Source: Dillenia suffruticosa (lineage: Eukaryota > Streptophyta > Magnoliopsida > Dilleniales > Dilleniaceae). From it: a DNA stretch of 64,000 nt. The DNA is taken from positions 10,442,001 through 10,506,000 of the forward strand of contig JAVTVX010000035.1 in NCBI GenBank assembly GCA_033439265.1, in the 5' to 3' direction. The notes beneath the pieces were generated by a model. That model was not told the DNA's origin. It searched no databases and worked only from the letters and a program-made list of their open reading frames with translations. Both the position numbers and the translations under genes were made by a program. The stretch's first letter is position 1. Each line of letters begins with the position of its first letter. Below, one piece after another: positions 24,886 to 35,949 of the stretch.

Positions 24886-26269
24886 CATTAGAACCTCTGT
24901 CTGCATTTTCCGGCAATGAATTTCAATTTTTTTGGCTTCTGAATTTTTTTAAAATTGGCCCAAATTTGAGCAAATTTTGGGGTTTTGAGTTTGGAAATGA
25001 GTTTTGTATGAAATTTTGGATGATTTTATGTTTTCAGAGCACAAAATGGAGTTTTTTGGCACTTTTCCGTGACATTCCGGCATTCAGACCTCCCGGATCC
25101 GGGTCGGGACCCTCGGGGTCCATTCGGGTGAAGAAGACCCGGATGCAGACCACAACGACGTCGTTTTGGTCTGCAATTTTTAAAATAATGGATCCGCCCG
25201 AAAACTTTCTGTAATTACGAAATCGCCCAAAACGTTTTTGATCTGTTGCAAAATGGTCCCTGAAACCTTTCAAAACTCACAAAACTTTAAGATATTGCAC
25301 ATTGGTCCCCGGCCTTTATACAAAAGCCGATAAACCTTGAAATGTTACAGTTTGGTCCCAACATATTTTGAAATGTTACACATTAGTCCTTTGGACTAAA
25401 AAAAAAAAAAATTGAAAAATTTAATTTTTAATTTTAAATTCATATTTGGGTCATTTTTGAGAATTTGAAATTAAAATTTTTGATTTATGTGTATTATGGT
25501 ATCACACATAAATGAAAAATTGTGTATTTTACACAAATTAATTTTTATATGGTTTTTTACACATTGAGAGACGTGTAAAATAAAGGTTAAGACCCGTACA
25601 AAATTATAAAATCATTGAAACTTTATGATTTTGTATAAATTAATTTTTGTATGGTTTTTGCATATAAAGACGCATGCAAAATAAAGGTTAAAACCTACAT
25701 AAAATTGAAGGAAAATATTCTTGTGGTTTGTATGATTTCTGATTGTTAGGGTATAGCCACAGCAGCTCTAATATGAAAGAAATTATATATTGGGATAGTT
25801 TTGACCACATAAAATAAAGAATATTATTTGTGATTATTTATTTTTGTGTGACAAATTTTATCCTAAAGGAATTTTTGTCGTATTAAAAATAATTAATCAG
25901 GATTAGATGGCAAGATTGGATAACCTAAATTATGTGGATAGTCTACTTGACTTTAGAGTTTTCTCCTACAAGGTTTTTCGAGTTCAGCAGATCAAGTGCA
26001 TGTCTAGGAAAGTCCTGTCAACAAGACGGGGATAAGTCTAAGGTTGGTTGGTTCTTAAGCGGTCCCATGTGACCCACCACCTACCTGGGGACTTTCCTGG
26101 TGCACGAGTGATGCTGTTTTGTAGGGAAACTCTAATTCAGGGAAAGATTTTCTATATAATTTATCCTAATTAGCCTACAGGCATTAGGAAATTAAGTAAT
26201 CTTATCAATCTTTTCATAAAGTATAATAAATCTAATCTGAATTAGAAATTTAGCCCATAGGCAATTTCT

Positions 26270-29200
26270 ATGTCAGGAGATTTATTTTATATGTTTTACA
26301 TTGGTAAACATATGTTAAAGCCTCAACTAAAATTTGTAAGCATTTTTGTTGCAGCTATACAAACCGTTGATATCGTTGAAGTTCTCATATTAAATGGTGA
26401 GAACTATAAGGTGTGGAAGGAGAAAATACTTCTCAATTTGGGATGGCGTGACTTGGATTATGCTATCAGGCATGACGAGCCACTTAGGATAACGGATGCC
26501 AGCTCTACAGCGGACAAAGCTCTTTATGAGCGCTGGGAGCGATCTAATCGTCTCAGTACGATATTCATTAAGGATAAAATATTAACTGGCATCCGCGGCT
26601 CTGTCAATCAACATAATGACGTCCGTACCCTTCTTAAGGCAATTGATGAGCAATTCGAGACGTCTGATAAAGCTCTTGCTAGCACCTTGATTATGGAGTT
26701 CTCATCGAAGAAACTCACCACTATCCACGGAGTGCGCGAGCACATCATGAGGATCCGGGATATAGTGGCCCAACTAAAGACTCTTGAGGTTGAGATGTCT
26801 GAATCCTTTCTAGTGCACTATATTCTGAATACCCTTCTACAGCCTTATAGTCCCTTCAAAATTTCCTATAACACACATAAGGCTAAATGGTCCATCAATG
26901 AGTTGATGACCATGTGTGTACAGGAAGAAGGGAGGTTGCTCATGGAAATGAAGGAAGGAACCAATAGTGCACATTTCGTCATGAAAGGAAAGGCAAAGGG
27001 AAAAGCCAGACTGAAAGGAAAAGCAAAGGGACCTACCCTAATTGTAAAAAAGGAGTCTACGTGTTTCTTCTGTAAAAAGAAGGGACACATAAAGAAGGAC
27101 TGTGCCAAATTTCAGAAATGGCTTGCTGCCAGAGGTACAGAAATCTCTTTTGTATGTTATGAATCTCTTATAACTGAGACTTCTTATGACACATGGTGGA
27201 TTGATTCTGGATGCTCAATTCATATTACGAATCTGTTGCAGGGCTTGCAAAACCCGCGGAAACCAGTGGGCCGTGAGCAATTCATCTATTCAGGAAACAA
27301 GATGAGTTCGCATGTAGAAGCCATTGGAGATTGCAAGCTCATTTTGACTAATGGACATGTCTTGCAGTTGGAAAGAATTTTTTATGTACCAAGTTTTTCT
27401 AGAAATCTAATTTCTGTGTCAAAACTTGTACAATTCGGATATTATTTCCAATTCAATAATACAATGACATTACTTTTGCATTCAAATGTCGTTGGTACAG
27501 GTCTATTGATTGACGGACTATACAGAATTAATTTGCAAGATAATACATGTTGCAACACAATACATATTGGTGTGAAAATGTGTGCCATAAATGAAAATTC
27601 CTCTATGTTGTGGCATCGGAGATTAGGACATATCTCCATCGAAAGGGTTAAAAAGTTGGTAAAAGATAGAGTACTTAGTACTCTAGATTTTAATGACTTT
27701 GAAACCTGTGTGGACTGTATTAAGGGTAAACAGTCCAATAAGTCAAAAAAGGGTGCCAAGAGGAGCTCAAATCTATTAGAGATCATTCATACAGACATAT
27801 GTTGTCCGGATATGGACTCATATGACCAAAAGTATTTCATCACTTTTATTGATGATCACTCACGCTATATGTATCTCTATCTTCTTCGCCATAAGGATGA
27901 GGCGTTGGATGCCTTTAAGGTTTTCAAGGCAGAAGTAGAGAAACAATGCGATAAGCAAATAAAGATAGTGAGATCAGATAGAGGTGGAGAATAATATGGG
28001 AGGTATACTGAAGATGGACAAGCACCTGGTCCATTTGCTCGATTTCTTCAAGAAACTGGGATTGTCGCCCAATATACCATGCCTGGTTCTCCAAACCAAA
28101 ATGGTGTGGCTGAAAGAAGAAATCGGACATTATTGGATATGGTAAGGAGCATGATGTCTAGCTCTAAATTGCCTAAATCCTTGTGGATTGAAGCTCTTAA
28201 AACGGCTGTGTACATATTAAATAGGGTTCCAACTAAGGCGGTTTCCAAAACCCCATTTGAAATGTTCAAAGGTTGGAAACCCAGTTTGCGACATGTACGC
28301 ATTTGGGGATGCCCGTCAGAAGTAAGAGTTTATAATCCACAAGAAAAGAAACTGGATCCAAGGACCATTAGTGGGTATTTTGTTGGATACGCTAAGAGGT
28401 TCAAGGGATACAGATTCTATTGTCCATCTTATCATATTAGATTTGTGGAATCGAGAAACGCGAAATTTCTTGAGGATCACTTGATTAGTGGGAGGGATTC
28501 CTTTCAAGACTTAGTCCCTGAAAAGAATCTATCAAGTATGCCTTCCACTTCAAGTGAAAGGATGATTGTCATTCAAAGCGTCCCTCCAGTACCCATGGAC
28601 GTTGACCCAATTACAGATGACAATCAAAATATTCCACAATCTGCTGATACCGGAACAGGTCAAGTTGGACAGCCCTTTCCTAGAGAGACTGTTGAGCCAA
28701 CATTAAGGAGATCTGTTAGGATTAAGAGGTTAGCAATATCTAGTGATTATGTAGTATACCTCCAGGAGTCTGATTACAATGTTGGTGCCGTAGATGATCC
28801 TGAGTCGTTTTCACAAGCCATAAACTCTAACAATTCGAGTTTGTGGCTGGAAGCCATGAAAGATGAGATGGACTCCATGACGAGTAATGGAGTTTGGGAT
28901 CTTGTAAAGTTGCCTGATGGGGTAAAACCCATTGGATGTAAATGGGTTTTTAAGACAAAAACTGACTCATTTGGCAACATTGAGAAATACAAGGCCAGAC
29001 TTGTTGCTAAAGGGTTCACTCAAAGGGAAGGAATCGATTATTCGGAGACCTTTTCTCCAGTATCTAAGAAAGATTCCCTCCGTATTATTTTGGCGATTGT
29101 TGCACATTTTGACTTAGAGTTGCAACAAATGGATGTAAAAACGGCATTTTTGAATGGAGAATTAGAGGAAGAGGTTTACATGTATCAACCTGAAGGATTT

Positions 29201-30382
29201 TCCTCTAGTAATGGTGAGAATTTGGTTTGCAAACTTAATAAATCTATATATGGATTGAAACAAGCCTCCCGCCAATGGTATTTGAAATTCCATGAGACAG
29301 TCTCTTCATTCGGTTTTGAAGAAAATGTTGTGGATCAGTGTATATACGAGAAGGTAAGTGGGAGTAAAATTTGTTTCCTAGTGCTGTATGTGGATGATAT
29401 TTTACTTGCATCCAATGATAAAGGGATGTTGCATGAGGTGAAACAATTCTTTTCTAAGAACTTTGCTATGAAAGATTTAGGTGATGCGTCTTATGTCATT
29501 GGCATTAAGATACATCGAGATAGATTTCATAAGATTCTCGGACTATCTCAAGAAACCCATATTAAGAAAGTTCTTAAGAAATACAGAATGCAGGACTGTT
29601 CACCGAGTGTATCTCCTATCGTCAAAGGTGACCAGTTTAGTTTGGACCACTGTCCCAAGACGGAATTGGAAAGGGAACAGATGACCAATATTCCGTATGC
29701 TTCCGTAGTTGGAAGCCTTATGTATGCACAGATCTGTACTCGACCTGATATAGCATATGCAGTTGGAATGTTAGGACGATATCAAAGTAATCCTGGTTTG
29801 AAACATTGGAAGGCTGCAAAGAAGGTGTTACGGTACTTGCAAGGTACCAAGAACTACATGCTCACATATAGGAGGACCGACAATTTTGAGGTGGTCGGAT
29901 ACTCGGACTCAGATTTCGCTGGCTGTGTTGATTCTCGAAAGTCAACATCTGGATATATTTTTGTTCTGGCCGGTGGAGCTATATCGTGGAGGAGTGCTAA
30001 GCAGACATTGACTGCGACCTCTACTATGGAAACTGAATTTGTGGCGTGTTTTGAGGCTACGTCACAGGCGGTGTGGTTACGAAGTTTCATGGCTGGGTTA
30101 AGGATTTTTGACTCTGTACCTAAGCCATTAAGTATATTTTGTGATAATTTGGCTGCGGTGTTTCTGGCTAAAAATAATAAGAGTGGTAGTCGAAGTAAGC
30201 ACATCGACATTAAGTATTTAGCCATAAGGGAACGTATATTGGAAAATAAGATTGTAATCCAACATCTAAGCACCGAATGTATGCTTGCTGATCCCCTGAC
30301 TAAAGGCATGCCTCTAGTTAAATTCAGGGATCATATTGTAAATATGGGTTTAAATCCCAATTTTAATGGAATTTCAAATTGA
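26270..30382 (+). pseudogene. Copia Gag-Pol polyprotein with one in-frame stop
   Basis: A single frame from ATG 26270 to TGA 30380-30382, broken only by TAA at 27992-27994. The Gag core has the LNGENYKVWKEKIL motif. A CCHC zinc knuckle (C-X2-C-X4-H-X4-C) is at 27062-27103. The aspartic protease DSG is at 27203-27211. The pre-integrase/HHCC region has WHRRLGH and CVDCIKGK. Integrase D residues lie in HTDIC and FIDDHSR and the E in NGVAERRNR. Reverse transcriptase has KARLVAKGFTQ and YVDD (29387-29398). RNase H has GYSDSDFAGC and KHIDIKY. The stop falls in the integrase core between the second Asp and the catalytic Glu. It leaves an upstream product of 574 residues with Gag, protease and an incomplete integrase. 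The true start could be upstream of 26270, but no better ATG is seen. Confidence 0.93.
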
Positions 30383-30410
30383 ATTTTCTCGTATAAAAAA
30401 TTTGTGCATA

Positions 30411-30767
30411 TGTAAGAACAGGAGGGTGGCCCATCACCCTCCATGCCCTGCAAAACCATCCCTGAAAATAAGGGATTTCACTCATCAAAGGGGTAACCAA
30501 GTATGAGCCTCAATAATGGTTGTTGATGGCACAACCATTATAAATAGGGGCAACCATAGCAAGGGTCCCTAAGCTCAATTCATTAGTCTCACACACCATC
30601 TAGAAAGAGAATTGAGAGTTTGGAAGGCTTCTTGCACGTCCAGAGGTACTGCCAAAGGGAGTTCAGACTCGCCAGAATCCATTGCTGGAGGTACACTTGC
30701 TTCCGCTTGTTCTATGGTTCAATTTTACTTTTAAATTCATGTATTAGACTTGCATGAATATTTTACA
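30411..30767 (+). repeat. 3' LTR of the copia element
   Basis: Matches 24516-24871 end to end with few differences, mostly transitions. TATA box at 30539-30546. Confidence 0.95.
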
Positions 30768-30772
30768 GTAGC
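30768..30772. repeat. Right 5-bp TSD (GTAGC)
   Basis: Identical to 24511-24515. Confidence 0.93.
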
Positions 30773-30910
30773 ATCGCAATGAATGGTTTGCAGGTTGAAT
30801 GAAAAACAAGTCTCAATTGAGCAGGCATCAATGGCACGGGTGGAATTGAAGTTGGATAAGCCTAAGAGTGGCCAGAATCACTAGTCAAGTAAAAAGGATT
30901 TTTGTGAAAG
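30773..30910 (+). pseudogene. Possible coding remnant, right part
   Basis: Continues the frame of 24424-24515 across the insertion: RLNEKQVSIEQASMARVELK, then LDKPKSGQNH, stop, SSKKDFCESIPTILR, stop. It ends near an AGGTAATA that could be an old donor site. Family not recognised. Confidence 0.25.
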
Positions 30911-31671
30911 CATTCCCACAATATTGAGGTAATACGTAGATATTTGTTTTTTTTTTTTTAATACACAAGTACAAATTTTGAGAAAAAAATAAAGTGATAT
31001 TAGTTGAGTTAAAGTTTATGGGCGTAATTATTTGACTTTCAAATTATGAATTTATGGTGAGGTAGAAAGGCAAAGCAACTCCATGCTTCTTTGAGCAATT
31101 CGCCAAATCAAGACGTCATTTATAATTAATATTTGCTTTCCAAAGAAACTAAGAAGTGCCCTGCACGAGTACGTGAGATAGAAATGCACCGCTTGGATTT
31201 GGAATGCACTATGGTAGAAGAATCTTACGTGCATAGCACGCACAGTTGATCAAAGTTTTTTAAATTATGACCGCCCACAACAATAATGTTTGATTTGACC
31301 CAACCCAAACAAAGGCCATACGTCGACAACGAGGGCAATCAATTCTTCCTTTTTTTCTGTTTTCTTTCCTAATACGAAGGAAGAACGGGAACAGGACAAT
31401 CAATTCTCTTCACAGACAATAATAATTCAAATCAAACACACTTTATCAGACTTGTCAACATTTTAAAGTTTTAAACTTTCTCGTGAAATATGCAATTAAA
31501 CCCCAACGAAATCAAACATAGTAACTGCTTGGCGCCGCCCTCTTCTCTTGGATGGTTAAATGTTCGTTCGTAGGAGAATGAAGAGCTTTATAGTTTTACA
31601 ACCGTCCCAAAATAATAAAGACATTAACCAAATTACATAAAGTACCCAGCCCTCCAAGATCCTCTGGTTTT
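30911..31671. other. Intergenic region and probable 3' UTR of the gene at 31672
   Basis: No further gene seen. Sequence adjacent to 31671 should be 3' UTR of the minus-strand gene. Confidence 0.5.
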
Positions 31672-32136
31672 TCACCTATCAGAAGAAACACGAGCAGCAA
31701 ACCTTGCGGAGAAACTGTGAAACAACCCGTGATCATCGTCTCCATCAGCACCATTATCATCATCAAAATTCAGGGCATAGCTTTGTGCATCGTATTGGAA
31801 TTGGGTTTTGGACCTCTTCAATTTTCTATTGTTGGAATATCCACCCAATTTTCTAATGAATGTTTTCCATTTTGGTCCTGCGATGACCTCCGAGAATTCT
31901 TTCAATTTCTTCAGTTTCTCAGAAACCCATGATTCTTTTTCGACACCCTTCTCATCATTATTGTTGTTATTGTTGTTGTTGTTTAGTCGTCTATAGTTGT
32001 TGAAAGTCAGGAATCTTCCAAAGCAATTGCCACAACCGCTGTTTGTGGTAGCGTCTTCATAGTCGTCTTCTTGTTGTTCGCGTATTGGAGGTGGTGTCCA
32101 TTTTTGAGTTTGTTTGTCTTGGGAAACTGTTGCCAT
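31672..32136 (-). CDS. Plant-specific small protein of unknown function, 154 residues
   Basis: Intronless frame with start context AATATGGCA and a TATA box ~107 bp upstream. The N-terminus is polar and acidic; a GCGNCFGRF segment (about 34-42) and an asparagine run (about 52-60) follow. A conserved-looking block is SWVSEKLKKLKEFSEVIAGP, then KWKTFIRKLGG. A basic RKLKRSKTQFQYDAQSYALN motif and an acidic FDDDNGADGDDD tract precede the end HSFSARFAARVSS. I recall small plant proteins with an FQYD-SYALNFD motif, often stress-responsive, but no biochemical role is known to me. There is no signal peptide or membrane span. The (AAC)n-type run makes the length of the Asn stretch likely to vary. Confidence 0.85.
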   Translation of the reverse strand: MATVSQDKQTQKWTPPPIREQQEDDYEDATTNSGCGNCFGRFLTFNNYRRLNNNNNNNNNDEKGVEKESWVSEKLKKLKEFSEVIAGPKWKTFIRKLGGYSNNRKLKRSKTQFQYDAQSYALNFDDDNGADGDDDHGLFHSFSARFAARVSSDR

Positions 32137-32151
32137 ATGATGATGATTGGG

Positions 32152-32184
<33 letters not shown>

Positions 32185-32300
32185 CGGGGGGGTTTTTTGT
32201 GAGATTGGGGAGAGAGACAGACAGAGAGAAGGGGGACGGGGTTTTATATAGGGGAGAAAATCAGAAAAGACGGCGGGGAAATATCATGGAAAAATAGAGA
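32137..32300 (-). promoter_or_regulatory. Core promoter and CT-rich 5' leader of the 154-residue gene
   Basis: On the minus strand a TATA box TATATAAA lies at 32250-32243. It is followed by a leader containing a long CT tract, the (GA)n at 32154-32182 on the plus strand. Transcription would begin around 32215, inferred from TATA spacing only. Confidence 0.65.
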
Positions 32301-32999
32301 GGAAGTCTCAAACATCTGGAACTTGATAAAGGAGTCTTCTAGGAAGGCAATTTTCAAGCTGTTGGGATGCTAAATTGTGAGAAAACCCAATTTAATTACA
32401 ATTAGGAGTGAAACAATTTTTGAATTATTCTAATTATATCACACAACTATTCCCATACCATACGCATACATACACGGTGGATTTAAATATTAATACCCAA
32501 TTTAAATATGACTCGAAATCTATTGTGATTAAATAAATGTATGAGACGACATGCCGGGAAATTTAAGAATTTTCTTTTTTCCCTTTTTATTTTATAGTTC
32601 CTATGTGTCATTAGATGATTAGTTCTCATGTGTCGAGGGGTCATTTTTTATTGCCAAATATATTTCTTCTTAAAAAAGGGGAAATTAGAATTTTGGATTT
32701 ATTTTAGCAATATATATATATAACTGGGGATTATATTGGATAAGGTCTGGTGATTTAATAAAGCACCTTGCAAATTGGGGGCCGAGTCATTACGCGGCGG
32801 CCAAGATAGCGCAAGTTTGGTCGACCCACGCGCTTATATTGGAAACGCAGTTGCGTATACGAGTCGAGTGAGAAACAAGTGATATACTAATAGGTTGTGA
32901 CGTTCGAAGAAAAACCCATTGCCTCATTATCCCCTTCCAGATGTTTGGAAGAGAAACAAAGAGCATTCATATTGCTACAAGGACCCATGAAACGCATTT
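32301..32999. other. Intergenic spacer between the two minus-strand genes
   Basis: No gene seen. It holds upstream DNA of the 154-residue gene and sequence beyond the kinase 3' UTR. The plus-strand frame starting at 32941 lacks any recognisable domain. Confidence 0.5.
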
Positions 33000-33558
33000 A
33001 TTGATCTTAAACTTCATCACATCTTTACACACACACACAGATAAATTAAAAAGAAAAAGAAAAAACCACAAGCCTGAAAAGTTGCTCAAGCTGAGCACAA
33101 GTTTTAATCCTGCCAACCCCGAAAGTTTACTGTTAGTTGTAACCACAGCAGAGGCCAGAGTCCAGGACGCTATCGAGGCTCATTTTGCTACAGGATATGT
33201 TAAATTCCAGGAAACAAGAAAAGAAATCAACCTATCCTCACCTCAAGCATTGGGAACACTAGATATAGAAGCAGGCAAAATTAATTTATCTGCCATGGAG
33301 TGACCAACACATGAATCCAACATTTTTCACCCATTTTTTTATAACCGGGTGGTTTTCATGACTATGATTTTCTCATTCAAGATACATAGAAATCAACCTT
33401 TTTTGTGCAACATGTGACGTGTTATAGTTTGAATCTAGTGTAGTCACCTTTTCCACACAAGTAAAACATAGACACGCCAACGAGGGAGCTGGAGTCTGAC
33501 CTTGTAAAATCACTGTAGAATCTGAAATCCTATTTTTTTGAAACTATTTCTATTGCTT
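33000..33558 (-). other. Probable 3' UTR of the Raf-like kinase gene
   Basis: Follows the stop codon at 33561-33559 on the minus strand. The end is not defined. The plus-strand frame 32941-33303 overlaps it and is not supported. Confidence 0.4.
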
Positions 33559-35891
33559 TTATCCCTTGGAAGGGACTTTACCAGCCATCGCCCTCAATTG
33601 GTTGGCAGTCACGGTGAAACTAGGCCTCTCTGAAGGTTCTGATGACCAGCATCGTTCCATCAATGATTTCCATTCTGGGTCACAAGATTCTGGTATTGGA
33701 GGCCGCAATGTGTTGCTTACGATGCCACCTGCATTCACAAAGCAGGTCATACCCATGTCCATTAAAGTGAAGGTACAGGTAATGGAGTGGAAGGCCTGCA
33801 TAATATATTACCTATAATAGCACCATAATGCAAGTCTGCATATGGTTCATCTCCTGTTAGAAGTTCCCACATCACAATGCCAAAAGAGAACACATCAACC
33901 TGCAAAGCACAATATGCACACATTCATTAGATCCAGAAAAGAGAGAGAAATATGGCAGCTCATTTTGCACGCATAGAATCACAGGAAAAACCTTCTCAGA
34001 GACCAGGCTACTGCTTCCATTTAAAAGCTCCGGTGCCATCCATGGAAGTGTTCCCCGCACACCACCTGAGATTAGTGTCTTACATTTTACCTTTGACAGC
34101 CCCAAATCCCCAACCTGTTTCCAGAAGACAAAGAAGCAATCACTAAGGATCTAGATTTAGAGGGCAAGAAACTCAAGTACTTGATCACAAACAGATTTAG
34201 TGGTTGATATGTGCATTCACAATTGACTTCACCAGGAGTAAAACATCTCAAAACAACAAAATGCGTCAATGTCTGTGCCTGTGATCATGTTTTTCAGGTG
34301 GGATTTGCTTAGAAGTTCTATCAATGTAAGGCCATTTCCCAGTACATGAAAAGAGGGATAGGAAACCTTTATCTATCATTGTATAATTCTTTTCACTCAG
34401 TTCAGGCACACAAGTGTTTTAGAAATATTTCCATCAGATACATTGTTTTAGATATTTGCAGAGTTTCTTGTTAAAGGACAGATTGTAGTCGCAATTAAAT
34501 AATACTACTTGCAAATTCACTAACATTGAAATAATGTTGCAAAGCATTGTAAACAAATATATATAATGCATTGTATTATATTAGTCTTATGCATAGAGGG
34601 TCATGGACCGTGAAAGGAAACATTTGTGCACAGGAAAGAGAAACCTTATTTAGTTGATCCAGAGCTTAACTTTTTGTCAGTGTGAGGAGGAACGAGAGAT
34701 TTTAATATATCAAAAGACCTTCCTGCCCATTCAGTAAGGCTTTAGCACTGTGATCGTTTGTTTTGTTCAAGGAGGGATTTGAGTGGTGCAACTCATATTG
34801 ATCTAAACACAGGATAATCTCTGATATTCTCATAACCAATTTAAGAGGGCCCATAAAAGGGGTCAATTCTCTTATGATGTGCATTTATGGGGAGTGTGTC
34901 TTCAATAAGCATGGTGCAGTTCTATGCAAAATCATCAATCAATCGCCATGTAATTTCTATAAAACATAAGAAGCAAAACTAAGCAGTATTAAAATGTCAA
35001 ATTGTCAGCCTAGAGAATCCCAAGCTAGTAGTTATTGCCATGAAGCACTAAATCCTGCTGCCTGAGCAAAAATCATCCTATATTGGGGGTTTCTGCACAT
35101 TATTTAAGGTTTTGCAGTCATATAGAAAATATAAAGCATAAGAGTCTGCATGTGTGATTCAGATATGTTTCCATGACTTTTATTACCTGTATTTAGATTG
35201 ATCTATTTTCTGCATCATGTCAACAGTTATCACCAAGAACATAATCCATGGAAATATAAAAAGCTCACCAGGAAGACTAATTCGGAAATTTAAGGATGAA
35301 ATTTTCCTCAATTATTACAAGGAAAATCCATGTGAAAAAACTAAACAAATAGAATATGGAACTGCCGAGCGGCCAGCTATACATATGGAATGAGTATCAT
35401 ATACAAAGGAAGCCTCAGACACTGACCTTGCATATTGGGCGGTGAGGATCTCTTAGATTCACAAGTAAGTTGTCACTTTTCAAGTCAAAGTGCACTATAT
35501 TCTTTCCATGCAAATACTCCATTCCAAAGGCTACATCCATGGCTATCAGAACGCGTTTACGCTTATCAAGGCTCCTGAAAATAGCAAGTTTCAGTTGCAT
35601 GTTGAGATGGAAAGGAATCATGAAATTTTATGAATGGACGAGAACACAAGGAAATCTGCAATATATCAAACACAAATTCCCAATTGTACATTGTCAGGAA
35701 AAATCCCACAAAGTATCATTTTTAAGATATAGGTCATATTTTAAAATATTCCAGTCATATTTAAAAAATCTATAATTGGAACAACTCTCAGCATTCAAAT
35801 CCTGCCAAAATTCAAACATGCATCATTTTACCTTTTTTATCAATCTCATAAAAAGTTTTTAACAATTTTAAATTTTCATTCAAGAGCAATA

Positions 35892-35949
<58 letters not shown>

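Larger units (their letters stand above)
24516..30767 (+). mobile_element. Full-length Ty1/copia LTR retrotransposon, 6.25 kb
   Basis: LTRs 24516-24871 (356 bp) and 30411-30767 (357 bp) start TGTAAGAACAGG and end TTTTACA, flanked by the TSD GTAGC. A primer site TGGTATCAGAGC lies 2 bp after the 5' LTR. Gag, protease, integrase, reverse transcriptase and RNase H occur in copia order. A ~1.4-kb leader precedes the coding region. I see no clear polypurine tract before the 3' LTR. By hand I count about 13 substitutions and one 1-bp indel between the LTRs, so the insertion is fairly recent but not new. One nonsense codon in the polyprotein makes it probably non-autonomous. Confidence 0.97.
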
